A DNA stretch of 6,065 bases from Pseudobdellovibrionaceae bacterium (GTDB lineage Bacteria; Bdellovibrionota; Bdellovibrionia; Bdellovibrionales; JAMPXM01): positions 1 to 6,065 of the forward strand of contig JAEUWE010000144.1 in the NCBI GenBank assembly GCA_016791465.1. The letters are read 5' to 3'. This document shows, in pieces, positions 1-5,733 of the stretch. The position numbers and the translations under genes are program-made. The notes beneath the pieces were generated by a model. It made no database searches. It was not told the origin of the DNA and saw nothing but the letters and a program-made list of their open reading frames with translations. Each line of letters opens with the position of its first letter. Position 1 is the first letter of the stretch.

Positions 1-121
1 GAAACCCCAGCATGAAGCCCGAAATTGCAACAAACGCCATTGAGCCAAAGACGATTCCGAGGAGCGTCAGCGTCGTCTGTTTTTTTCGAGCCACGAGGTG
101 GCGGATCGCCAAGAATAACAT
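1..121 (-). CDS. ABC transporter permease, FtsX/MacB-like, N-terminal fragment (cut by window edge)
   Basis: Forty complete codons are visible, starting at the ATG at 121-119 and continuing off the left edge. The peptide begins MLFLAIRHLVARKKQ, followed by a hydrophobic stretch from about residue 16 to 40 (TLTLLGIVFGSMAFVAISGF). A short cytoplasmic amphipathic segment with a basic cluster (R-K-K) before the first membrane helix is typical of MacB/LolC/FtsX-type permeases, which couple a cytoplasmic ATPase to substrate movement at the inner-membrane/periplasm face. The start lies only 2 nt after the stop of the adaptor-protein gene, so the two are almost certainly co-translated and form one transporter. 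The ATPase subunit is not in the window and is expected further left. The family assignment rests on the N-terminus plus context. Substrate (drug, peptide, lipoprotein or lipid) cannot be told. Confidence 0.72.
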   Translation of the reverse strand, partial: MLFLAIRHLVARKKQTTLTLLGIVFGSMAFVAISGFMLGF

Positions 122-123
122 TC

Positions 124-909
124 TTACTTCAACCTCACGACGACCTGATCGCCCACCACTAGATCACCTTCTGTCACTTCAACTTTATCTGCATTCACAA
201 GCCCAGTCTTGATTTCAATCATCTGCCGACGACCGTCGCGCACCCGCTCCACTCGACCGGCCTGAAGGCTCGACGCCGGAATCAGAAGAACCTCTGGTTT
301 AACGGCGACTTCAATTGCGACGTCAGCGGTCATCCCCGGCAAAATCTCTTTCGGTAGCCCCTTCGTATCGAGCGTCACTGTAAACTGCGAACTGCTGGTA
401 TAAACGGTTCGCACTTCCGCAAAGAGCTCAAGGTCGCGAAGACCATCAAAACTCAGCTTCGCCTTTTGCCCACGACGAACTTTGACCGCTGCACGCTGGT
501 CAAGCACCACACGCAGCTCATACTCACTTGGATCGGTCACTTCGGCGATCAGATTGCCGGCAAAAACGGATTCGCCAACTTTGTACTCAACTCGAGTCAC
601 AACGCCGTCAAAGGGTGCACGCACCACGTTGCCCTCCGAGAAAGCGACAATCAAGTCGCCCTTTTTGACAACCATGCCTTCACGCACAGGGATTCGCTCG
701 ATTCCGCTGGCAACACCGGCCTTCGCCTGAAAAGTTCGAGTGGCCTCAACTTTTCCGATCGCATAAATCGCCTCGACTGCTGGGCCTTTCGTAACCGACT
801 CAAGACGCTCTTTACCGGCCTGGCTGCGCGCGCGGAGAAAGAGACCCGCGCCCATAACGATGGCCAACGCAAGCAAGACCCACATCCACCGTTTTTTTAA
901 AAAACCCAT
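124..909 (-). CDS. HlyD/MacA-type periplasmic membrane fusion (adaptor) protein, hairpin-less short form
   Basis: A 261-residue adaptor. Residues 1-8 are basic (MGFLKKRW), followed by one membrane anchor at about 9-26, leaving the rest in the periplasm. The first lipoyl half-motif is at about 64-91 (GIERIPVREGMVVKKGD) and the second at about 94-125 (VRAPFDGVV then VGESVFAGNLIAEV). A beta-barrel domain follows at about 127-205, with the typical LPGMTADV signature at 190-197, and a membrane-proximal domain at 206-261. The two lipoyl halves are joined by only a few residues (SEGN). The long alpha-helical hairpin that MacA or HlyD uses to reach TolC is therefore absent, which explains the short length. 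Family members assemble as oligomers linking an inner-membrane ABC or RND pump to the periplasm. The permease gene follows after 2 nt, so an ABC partner is likely. The start is supported by a good Shine-Dalgarno. Substrate unknown. Confidence 0.88.
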   Translation of the reverse strand: MGFLKKRWMWVLLALAIVMGAGLFLRARSQAGKERLESVTKGPAVEAIYAIGKVEATRTFQAKAGVASGIERIPVREGMVVKKGDLIVAFSEGNVVRAPFDGVVTRVEYKVGESVFAGNLIAEVTDPSEYELRVVLDQRAAVKVRRGQKAKLSFDGLRDLELFAEVRTVYTSSSQFTVTLDTKGLPKEILPGMTADVAIEVAVKPEVLLIPASSLQAGRVERVRDGRRQMIEIKTGLVNADKVEVTEGDLVVGDQVVVRLK

Positions 910-915
910 CCTGCT

Positions 916-921
916 TCCTCT
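916..921 (-). promoter_or_regulatory. Ribosome binding site of the adaptor gene
   Basis: The minus strand reads AGAGGA ending 6 nt before the ATG at 909. It lies in the 15-nt gap after the aldehyde dehydrogenase stop (TAG at 927-925). The gap is too short for a terminator plus promoter, which supports read-through from the enzyme genes into the transporter genes. Confidence 0.75.
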
Positions 922-924
922 TTT

Positions 925-2400
925 CTATTTCTCTTGCCGTCCAAAACGAACGCAAACCGTCTTCGGTTCGGTAAAGAAATGGAGCGAATCCATTTGTCCC
1001 TCTCGACCAAGACCCGAATCTTTCACTCCACCAAATGGCATACGCAGATCGCGAATCATCCAGCCGTTGATCCAAACTGTGCCTGCTTCTAAACGCGCCG
1101 CCATCCCGTGCGCTCGCGAAAGCGAGTTTGTCCAAAGACTCGCCGAAAGGCCGTACCGCGTGCTGTTGGCAAGCGCCACGACTTCATCTTCTGATTTGAA
1201 TCGCGAGAGCGTGACCACCGGTCCAAAAACTTCTTCCTTCTGCAGTCGTGAACTCTCGGGCACATCCGCCACAATCGTCGGCTGAACGAAATACCCTTTT
1301 GAAAGATCGCGCCCCGTACTTGAGGGAAGCGCCGTGGGCCGCTCTCCGCCACAGAGGATCTTAAGTCCCGTATCTTTGGCGTGCTGAATATAGCTGGAGA
1401 CCTTCGCCAAATGCTCGCTTGATACCAGCGGACCCATAAACGAACTCGCATCGCGCGGATCGCCCACCGTCAGCGCTTTTACTTCACGCACCAATGCTTC
1501 GGAGAACTCGTCGTAGAAGGTCTCCTCGACATAGAGTCTCGAGCCACAAAGACAGATCTCACCCTGATTGAGAAACGCGGACCGCGCCACGTTCTTCGCC
1601 AGCTCTTGAACAGAAAACATCTCAAGCGCATCTTTAAAAACAATGGTCGGGTTTTTTCCACCAAGCTCAAGCGAGAGTTTTTTCAATCTTGGAGCTGCCG
1701 TTTCTGCGATCTTCCGCCCCGTCACGGTTCCGCCGGTAAATGAAATCAGCGGAACGTCTTCGTGCTCAACAAGGGCCTGTCCTGCCTCATGACCATAACC
1801 AAAAACAAGATTACACACCCCAGCTGGAAGCCCCGCCTCTTTCATCACTTTCGCAAGGAGCCAGGCCGTGCCTGAGGTCCACTCGCTCGGCTTTGCAACG
1901 CAGGTGTTGCCATAGGCAAGCGCGGGAGCGATCTTCCAAGTGAGAAGATAGAGCGGCAAATTCCAAGGACTAATCAAACCCGCAACACCAATCGGCTCGC
2001 GTCGAACATAGGAAAATGTTCTGGCATCGATCGGCGCCGCATGGCTTAGCTCATGCCGAATGGCTCCAGCGAAAAAGCGAAAATTGAGTGCGGCGCGCGG
2101 AATATCAAGACTTGTCGCGAGCGAAACAGGCTTTCCCTGATCGTCACTTTCCATCTGGGCAAACTCTGAAAGACGCGCGTCGATTCCATCTGCAATGCGA
2201 TCAAGGATATCGGCACGCTCTTCTGCGCGAAGCGATCGCCATGCCGGGAACGCAGACTTTGCCGCCTGCACCGCTGCGGCCACCTCATTTTCGCCAGAGC
2301 GCGGAACTTCGAGGTACGGCTCACCCGTCGACGGATTCACCGACGAAATGTATTCTGCAGTCGAGGCCCATTCTCCACCGATGAAGTTACTGATTCTCAT
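925..2400 (-). CDS. Aldehyde dehydrogenase, ALDH8/AMSDH-HMSDH type (2-aminomuconate or 2-hydroxymuconate semialdehyde dehydrogenase-like)
   Basis: A full-length 491-residue NAD(P)-dependent aldehyde dehydrogenase. Visible motifs: SPWNLPLYLLTWKIAPAL (144-161, oxyanion Asn147), FTGG (221-224), LELGGKNP (244-251, general base Glu245), NQGEICLCGSR (278-288, nucleophile most likely Cys283), EEVFGPV (389-395) and MPFGGVKDSGLGREG (454-468). From memory, DIPRAALNFRFFAG, VAGLISPWNLPLYLLTWKIA and NQGEICLC match vertebrate ALDH8A1 and bacterial muconic semialdehyde dehydrogenases almost word for word. These oxidise 2-aminomuconate-6-semialdehyde (tryptophan-kynurenine route) or 2-hydroxymuconate semialdehyde (catechol meta-cleavage). 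Arg108 and Arg450/Arg453 are candidates for the arginines that bind the substrate carboxylate in that family, but I could not align them. The ATG overlaps the preceding gene's stop by 4 nt (ATGA), with GAGG 7 nt upstream. No ring-cleavage gene is visible nearby, so the true substrate is open. Confidence 0.93.
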   Translation of the reverse strand: MRISNFIGGEWASTAEYISSVNPSTGEPYLEVPRSGENEVAAAVQAAKSAFPAWRSLRAEERADILDRIADGIDARLSEFAQMESDDQGKPVSLATSLDIPRAALNFRFFAGAIRHELSHAAPIDARTFSYVRREPIGVAGLISPWNLPLYLLTWKIAPALAYGNTCVAKPSEWTSGTAWLLAKVMKEAGLPAGVCNLVFGYGHEAGQALVEHEDVPLISFTGGTVTGRKIAETAAPRLKKLSLELGGKNPTIVFKDALEMFSVQELAKNVARSAFLNQGEICLCGSRLYVEETFYDEFSEALVREVKALTVGDPRDASSFMGPLVSSEHLAKVSSYIQHAKDTGLKILCGGERPTALPSSTGRDLSKGYFVQPTIVADVPESSRLQKEEVFGPVVTLSRFKSEDEVVALANSTRYGLSASLWTNSLSRAHGMAARLEAGTVWINGWMIRDLRMPFGGVKDSGLGREGQMDSLHFFTEPKTVCVRFGRQEK

Positions 2401-3455
2401 GCCATCGCCTCACCCATCGGACCTTCAGCGAACGGACGAACGTACTTCTCAAAATCAAACTCCCAGCGATCCTCATCGGGATCCCACGCATCAAATGGCA
2501 CGATCTCACTCATTCGACCGCGAAGGGTGGGAGGAATCACATCCTGGACCACGAATGCTTTTTGCCGATCGAGCCTATAGGGATTGCGAAGCTTAAAGCC
2601 CAAGACTCCCAAAACATAGCGCGCAACAAACCAAGTCGCCGTCGTGTCCCAACCATGCGCGACCTTGATCACCACACCAAGGCCCTCAGGAAAATCAGGA
2701 TGCTTGATCGCAAGCCCAAGGAGACCGTCGGCTCCTTCTTTGGCGATCACATTGCCACCGCAGCTCTTGAGGATCGTGGAATCAAGTCGATTGAAGCCAC
2801 CGACAAGGTCGGGCTTTTCGGTCATCGCTGACCAAATCCAATCGTCATCTTTTGTGACCGCGAGATCCGCATAGACGCGCGCAAGCTCCGTCACCGTCAT
2901 TGAAATGGTCGGTAGCCCACAGCCATCTTTGGCAGTGACTTGCGGCTTCCAGTTTTCACCCAGCGCACGCCGAACGACGCCTAAGTACGCTTGATGATAC
3001 GGATGATGTGGCCAGGTATAGCCAATGCGCGACCAGCCACGAATCTGACAACCACGTAAGATTGCCGCATGTTTGCCCGAACAAGGATGGTACCAACGCC
3101 GGGCACGACGCATCTGCCGACCGAACTGCATCAGCGGCAGCGAAAACGGCGTCTGCATAAGACCCATCTCACTTGGCTTTAAAATCGCCTGAACCGCTTG
3201 AATGTGCTCAGGCTCGGCGTTGTGACTTGCAACCGAAACCGCTTTTGACTCGATCGACAAAATTTCATCCAGCTCTCGCGCAAAAACCTTGAGCTGAAGT
3301 GGCTTCATCATCGATCGACCGTAGCAAAGAACGTTTCCACCCCACGCGTGAATGAGCTTTCGCCCGCTCACCCAGCTGACCGCACCGTGAATCGTGATTT
3401 CGCTTACGCCATTTCGTCGGTAATCAACGAGCGGCACCCATACATCCTGACTCAT
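2397..3455 (-). CDS. Asparaginase II family amidohydrolase (Rhizobium etli AnsA / class 3 type)
   Basis: A 352-residue protein of the asparaginase II family (Pfam Asparaginase_II), unrelated to E. coli AnsA/AnsB. It has the family's ordered motifs: GRSMMKPLQ (46-54; Ser48, Lys51), VASHNAEPEHI (75-85; Ser77), CSGKHA (125-130; Cys125, Lys128), KDGCGLPT (176-183; Asp177, Cys179), GGFNRLDS (219-226), IAKEGADG (237-244) and VVIKVAHG (261-268; Lys264). In the R. etli enzyme two Ser-Lys pairs form the active site, and two cysteines with a lysine bind zinc; equivalents of all of them appear present. Known activity is hydrolysis of L-asparagine to aspartate and ammonia with low affinity. In this operon another amide or deamination substrate is possible. 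The ATG directly abuts the previous stop (TGAATG) with a GGGGG Shine-Dalgarno-like tract 8 nt upstream, and the end overlaps the ALDH start by 4 nt. No signal peptide is seen, so it is probably cytoplasmic. Confidence 0.88.
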   Translation of the reverse strand: MSQDVWVPLVDYRRNGVSEITIHGAVSWVSGRKLIHAWGGNVLCYGRSMMKPLQLKVFARELDEILSIESKAVSVASHNAEPEHIQAVQAILKPSEMGLMQTPFSLPLMQFGRQMRRARRWYHPCSGKHAAILRGCQIRGWSRIGYTWPHHPYHQAYLGVVRRALGENWKPQVTAKDGCGLPTISMTVTELARVYADLAVTKDDDWIWSAMTEKPDLVGGFNRLDSTILKSCGGNVIAKEGADGLLGLAIKHPDFPEGLGVVIKVAHGWDTTATWFVARYVLGVLGFKLRNPYRLDRQKAFVVQDVIPPTLRGRMSEIVPFDAWDPDEDRWEFDFEKYVRPFAEGPMGEAMA

Positions 3456-4721
3456 TCAGCGTGCCCCCGTTGCCAAAGGTGCCACTTTTTCCATAAAAAG
3501 CTGCATCGACTTTTTTATCGCGGCACTATCGTGATTGTTGAAATCAAACCAGAGCATCAGCCGATCGTCGGGATGAAAGCGCCGATTCATTTGCTCGACG
3601 ATTTCTTCAGGCGAACCCACCAGCGCGTTGTCGACCGCTTGTGAAACCTTCATCGGATCGAGCGTTCCCTCGACCGCCTTCCAGTAATTGGCAATCGCCT
3701 TCTCTGATTGCGCCTTGGCTTTGCGACTATCGCTATCAATAAACACCAGCGCTGTTCGCGGCATCAGTTCCCGCCGCCAAACACCGTCAGCAGCACCCCA
3801 CGGTTTTCTGCAATAGTGCTGAGTCATACGACGATGCGTCTCCTCGATCTGATTAGAAGGCGTAATCGAGAGATTGAACACACCAACCGGCAAAATTTCG
3901 TTGGCAAGATGCTGGCTTGCCGCATCGTGTGCGCCAATCGTGAGTCGCAAACTTTGCATCGGCGCCTCAAACGGGATCACGCCAACTGGATCGAACTTCC
4001 AGAAAGGCGCCACCTGAAAGCCAAGCGTCGCAAGGTCCGCGCCAGTTTCAATCGCATCGCGCTCTTTCTCATGCACCGCGAGATTTGCCCATGCCACAAC
4101 AGCATGGTCCCAATCCGCATCCGAGCGAAACAAATCACGACTCAGTATTTTGGGCCGAATATCTTTCGACCCAATGACTTCGCCCTTTAAAAGACGCAAG
4201 AAAATTTCGGTCGCTTCCTGAAAGACAAGGCCACGAAGGGCTGGCCACGCCGCCTCTTCAAGTTTGTTCCGCGGGCGAACGCCGTAGGGCACATTTGAAA
4301 ATGGAAAGCGTCCACTCGCAAATCCGAGCTCGAGAAGTCTTGATGGATCATCACCCATCATCTGCCGTATCGAGAGATACATCTTGATCGCCTCAGCGTG
4401 CGCAATCGGTCCACCATTACAGAGAATATTGCGAATGGCCGAGCCCACGTGAATGCGCTTTGTTTTTGAAAACAGCACATGTGCAATCTGAAGAATGTCG
4501 GTATTGAGTCCGATCTCTCCCTCAAAATGCGGAATCACCGCACCCGGGTTTCGCTTCTGTACCTGGCAGCTCAAGTGCGTCTCAGCGACCCACGCACAGC
4601 CAAAACCAAGTTCATCGGCTAAAATCGCCTGGTCAAAAAAGTTCTGAAACATCTGGCGTTCGTTTGGCACCGAGCCATCAACCGGAGTTTGGCAGATCGA
4701 AAAAAAGATATCGAATTTCAA
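3456..4721 (-). CDS. Luciferase-like (LuxA-like) flavin-dependent monooxygenase
   Basis: A 421-residue member of the bacterial luciferase-like monooxygenase family (LLM, Pfam Bac_luciferase), a TIM-barrel enzyme using reduced FMN and O2. Features seen: an MKFDIFF first beta strand as in LuxA/LuxB; ADELGFGCAWVAETHLS (35-51), equivalent to the LuxA segment ending LEHHF, with the second His kept (His49) and the first replaced by Thr48; IHVGSAI (90-96); GGPIAHAEAI (103-112), equivalent to the HPVRQAED helix; GFASGRF (133-139); and a C-terminus VGSPEEIVEQM ... MQLFMEKVAPL (368-415) that parallels LuxA. It is about 65 residues longer than LuxA. Much of the excess appears to lie around residues 185-250. 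The start is TTG: no in-frame ATG fits, GGAGGG stands 5 nt upstream, and TTG overlaps the SDR stop by 4 nt. A reduced-flavin supplier is not seen. Substrate unknown; light emission should not be assumed. Confidence 0.87.
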   Translation of the reverse strand: MKFDIFFSICQTPVDGSVPNERQMFQNFFDQAILADELGFGCAWVAETHLSCQVQKRNPGAVIPHFEGEIGLNTDILQIAHVLFSKTKRIHVGSAIRNILCNGGPIAHAEAIKMYLSIRQMMGDDPSRLLELGFASGRFPFSNVPYGVRPRNKLEEAAWPALRGLVFQEATEIFLRLLKGEVIGSKDIRPKILSRDLFRSDADWDHAVVAWANLAVHEKERDAIETGADLATLGFQVAPFWKFDPVGVIPFEAPMQSLRLTIGAHDAASQHLANEILPVGVFNLSITPSNQIEETHRRMTQHYCRKPWGAADGVWRRELMPRTALVFIDSDSRKAKAQSEKAIANYWKAVEGTLDPMKVSQAVDNALVGSPEEIVEQMNRRFHPDDRLMLWFDFNNHDSAAIKKSMQLFMEKVAPLATGAR

Positions 4722-5563
4722 GTTCGCCCTCCATCAACGGCGAGCATCTGGCCCGTAATGAACGAGGCCGCAGGCGACGCAAAAAATGCGATGGCTGAGG
4801 CGATCTCTTCTGGCTCACCGATGCGCCCCATTGGCGCGGCCTTTGCCCATTCTTCGAGAACTTTTTCTTGCTCAATCCCGCGCTTTTCCGCGGCCGCTTT
4901 CGAGAGTTCCTCCAGACGTCCAGTGCGCGTGTACCCCGGGAGTACCATATTCACCGTGATACCAAATGGCGCGACTTCACCAGCCAAGGTTTTTGCCCAC
5001 GCCGCGACTGCCCAGCGAGTCGCGTTGGAAACACCGAGATTGGGAATTGGATTTTTCACACTGGTCGAGAGCACCGCGATGATTCGACCAGCACCGCGCG
5101 CTTTCATTCCGGGAATGTACATCTTGGCGAGAATATGATTGGCGTGAAGATGCGCTTGCATCGCCGCCTCAAACTCAGCGGGACTGGCGTCAAGAATCGG
5201 GCCGCCCTTTGGCCCGCCGGAATTCAAAATCAAAATGTCGATCGCGCCCATCTCTTTCACCAAGCTCTTCAAACGGTCCTCAAGCTCGGCTGTCTTCGCA
5301 AGATCACAAACAAAAGCCTTGTGTGTTTTCAATGCGGTTTCGATTGGAGATGGGCCTGGCACTTCAATCAGCGGTAGCTCGGCGATGAGCGAATCCAATT
5401 CCTCTTTTGTGCGTCCACAGGCGATCACCCTCACACCACGCGAGGCGAGGTGCTTGGCGACAGCGCGACCGATGCCCTTGCTCGCGCCGCCAACGAATGC
5501 TGTTTTAAGGACGCCACCAGGCGCTTTCACGATTTGAACTGGGGGATTCTCAGACATTGCCAT
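4718..5563 (-). CDS. SDR-family oxidoreductase with a non-canonical active site (BKR-like SDR-like subgroup)
   Basis: A 281-residue Rossmann-fold protein. The nucleotide-binding motif is VGGASKGIG (24-32). CDL at 86-88 fits the adenine-pocket aspartate, and LNSGGPKGG (113-121) replaces the usual NNAG. The C-terminal half keeps the classical SDR frame: GITVNMVLPGYTRTGRL (201-217), GRIGEPEEIASAIAFFAS (246-263) and ITGQMLAVDGG (269-279). The catalytic YxxxK is missing. With Ser166 as the usual serine, the Tyr position is Ser179 and the Lys position is Arg183 (VSNATRWAV). This matches a described SDR-like subgroup that lacks the standard tetrad, so it may bind NAD(P)H yet not be an ordinary ketoreductase. 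It is the first gene of the minus-strand operon. ATG at 5563 follows an in-frame stop (TAG 5578-5576); ATG at 5557 is the only close alternative, and neither has a Shine-Dalgarno. Confidence 0.9.
   Translation of the reverse strand: MAMSENPPVQIVKAPGGVLKTAFVGGASKGIGRAVAKHLASRGVRVIACGRTKEELDSLIAELPLIEVPGPSPIETALKTHKAFVCDLAKTAELEDRLKSLVKEMGAIDILILNSGGPKGGPILDASPAEFEAAMQAHLHANHILAKMYIPGMKARGAGRIIAVLSTSVKNPIPNLGVSNATRWAVAAWAKTLAGEVAPFGITVNMVLPGYTRTGRLEELSKAAAEKRGIEQEKVLEEWAKAAPMGRIGEPEEIASAIAFFASPAASFITGQMLAVDGGRT
4727..4732 (-). promoter_or_regulatory. Strong Shine-Dalgarno that fixes the TTG start of the LuxA-like gene
   Basis: The minus strand reads GGAGGG, then 5 nt, then TTG at 4721-4719. 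It lies inside the 3' end of the SDR gene, whose TGA (4720-4718) overlaps the TTG as TTGA. This is the best ribosome site in the operon and makes the non-ATG start convincing. Confidence 0.75.
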
Positions 5564-5572
5564 AGACTCATT

Positions 5573-5602
5573 GTTCTAGCGCGGAACCTTGAGCCGAGAC
5601 AA
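5573..5602 (-). promoter_or_regulatory. Candidate sigma70-type promoter of the six-gene operon
   Basis: On the minus strand, TTGTCT (5602-5597) matches 4 of 6 bases of TTGACA, followed by an 18-nt spacer and TAGAAC (5578-5573), 4 of 6 of TATAAT. Transcription would begin around 5566, only about 3 nt before the ATG at 5563, giving a nearly leaderless message. This agrees with the lack of a Shine-Dalgarno there. The match is modest and found by eye. Confidence 0.3.
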
Positions 5603-5619
5603 AACTGAACACGTTTTCC

Positions 5620-5650
5620 CCCGTCGCTAACTCGCCGTGTTATTGACGGG
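5620..5650. repeat. 31-bp imperfect palindrome, candidate operator
   Basis: On the plus strand, CCCGTC (5620-5625) pairs with GACGGG (5645-5650). After a 2-nt mismatch on each side (GC / TT), TAAC (5628-5631) pairs with GTTA (5639-5642) around a 7-nt centre (TCGCCGT). Ten of twelve arm positions are complementary and the symmetry is exact about position 5635. It lies upstream of both candidate promoters. A regulator-binding site is the likeliest reading. An RNA hairpin is possible, but no T-run follows on either strand. Confidence 0.45.
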
Positions 5651-5676
5651 CGATTGACCAACAGCGCGGACAAAAG

Positions 5677-5705
5677 TCGACAGCTTGAAAATCGGCCGGT
5701 ACTGT
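5677..5705 (+). promoter_or_regulatory. Candidate sigma70-type promoter of ppa
   Basis: TCGACA (5677-5682) matches 5 of 6 bases of TTGACA. It is followed by a 17-nt spacer and TACTGT (5700-5705), which keeps the three most conserved -10 bases (T1, A2, T6). The predicted start near 5712 leaves a leader of about 22 nt containing the ribosome site. Confidence 0.35.
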
Positions 5706-5715
5706 AGGCCCACCG

Positions 5716-5725
5716 AAGAAAGAGG
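5716..5725 (+). promoter_or_regulatory. Ribosome binding site of ppa
   Basis: AAGAAAGAGG ends 8 nt before the ATG at 5734. An in-frame TGA at 5686-5688 and the absence of another start codon in between fix the start. Confidence 0.7.
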
Positions 5726-5733
5726 TTCCCCCT

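Larger units (their letters stand above)
5564..5733. promoter_or_regulatory. Divergent intergenic regulatory region between the SDR operon and ppa
   Basis: These 170 bp are the only sizeable non-coding stretch in the window. I see no RNA gene and no clear intrinsic terminator (no stem followed by a T-run). It must carry the promoters for both transcription units; individual candidates are listed separately. Confidence 0.7.

Noticed and set aside
466..900. 144-codon plus-strand open frame opposite the adaptor gene
   Set aside because: It has no recognisable motif, and the minus strand here encodes a clear HlyD-type protein with its own ribosome site. It is a shadow frame.
860..1285. 141-codon plus-strand open frame
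   Set aside because: It lies antisense to the adaptor start and the ALDH 3' end, which have clear motifs. The translation is low-complexity and unlike a known family.
3708..4190. 160-codon plus-strand open frame rich in Arg and His
   Set aside because: It is antisense to the LuxA-like gene, with no family resemblance.
4689..5138. 149-codon plus-strand open frame
   Set aside because: It is antisense to the SDR gene; its composition is what reverse-strand SDR codons would give.
5527..5571. 14-residue minus-strand peptide overlapping the SDR start (leader-peptide candidate)
   Set aside because: There is no Shine-Dalgarno, no run of regulatory codons and no attenuator-like stem. It is likely chance.
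5608..5641. AACACG / CGTGTT inverted repeat in the intergenic region
   Set aside because: The arms are six bases with a 22-nt loop and conflict with the better-centred palindrome at 5620-5650. Probably chance.
5643..5659. TTGACG (5643) and TTGACC (5654) as -35 boxes for ppa
   Set aside because: At 16-18 nt spacing neither is followed by an acceptable -10; the pair at 5677 and 5700 is better.
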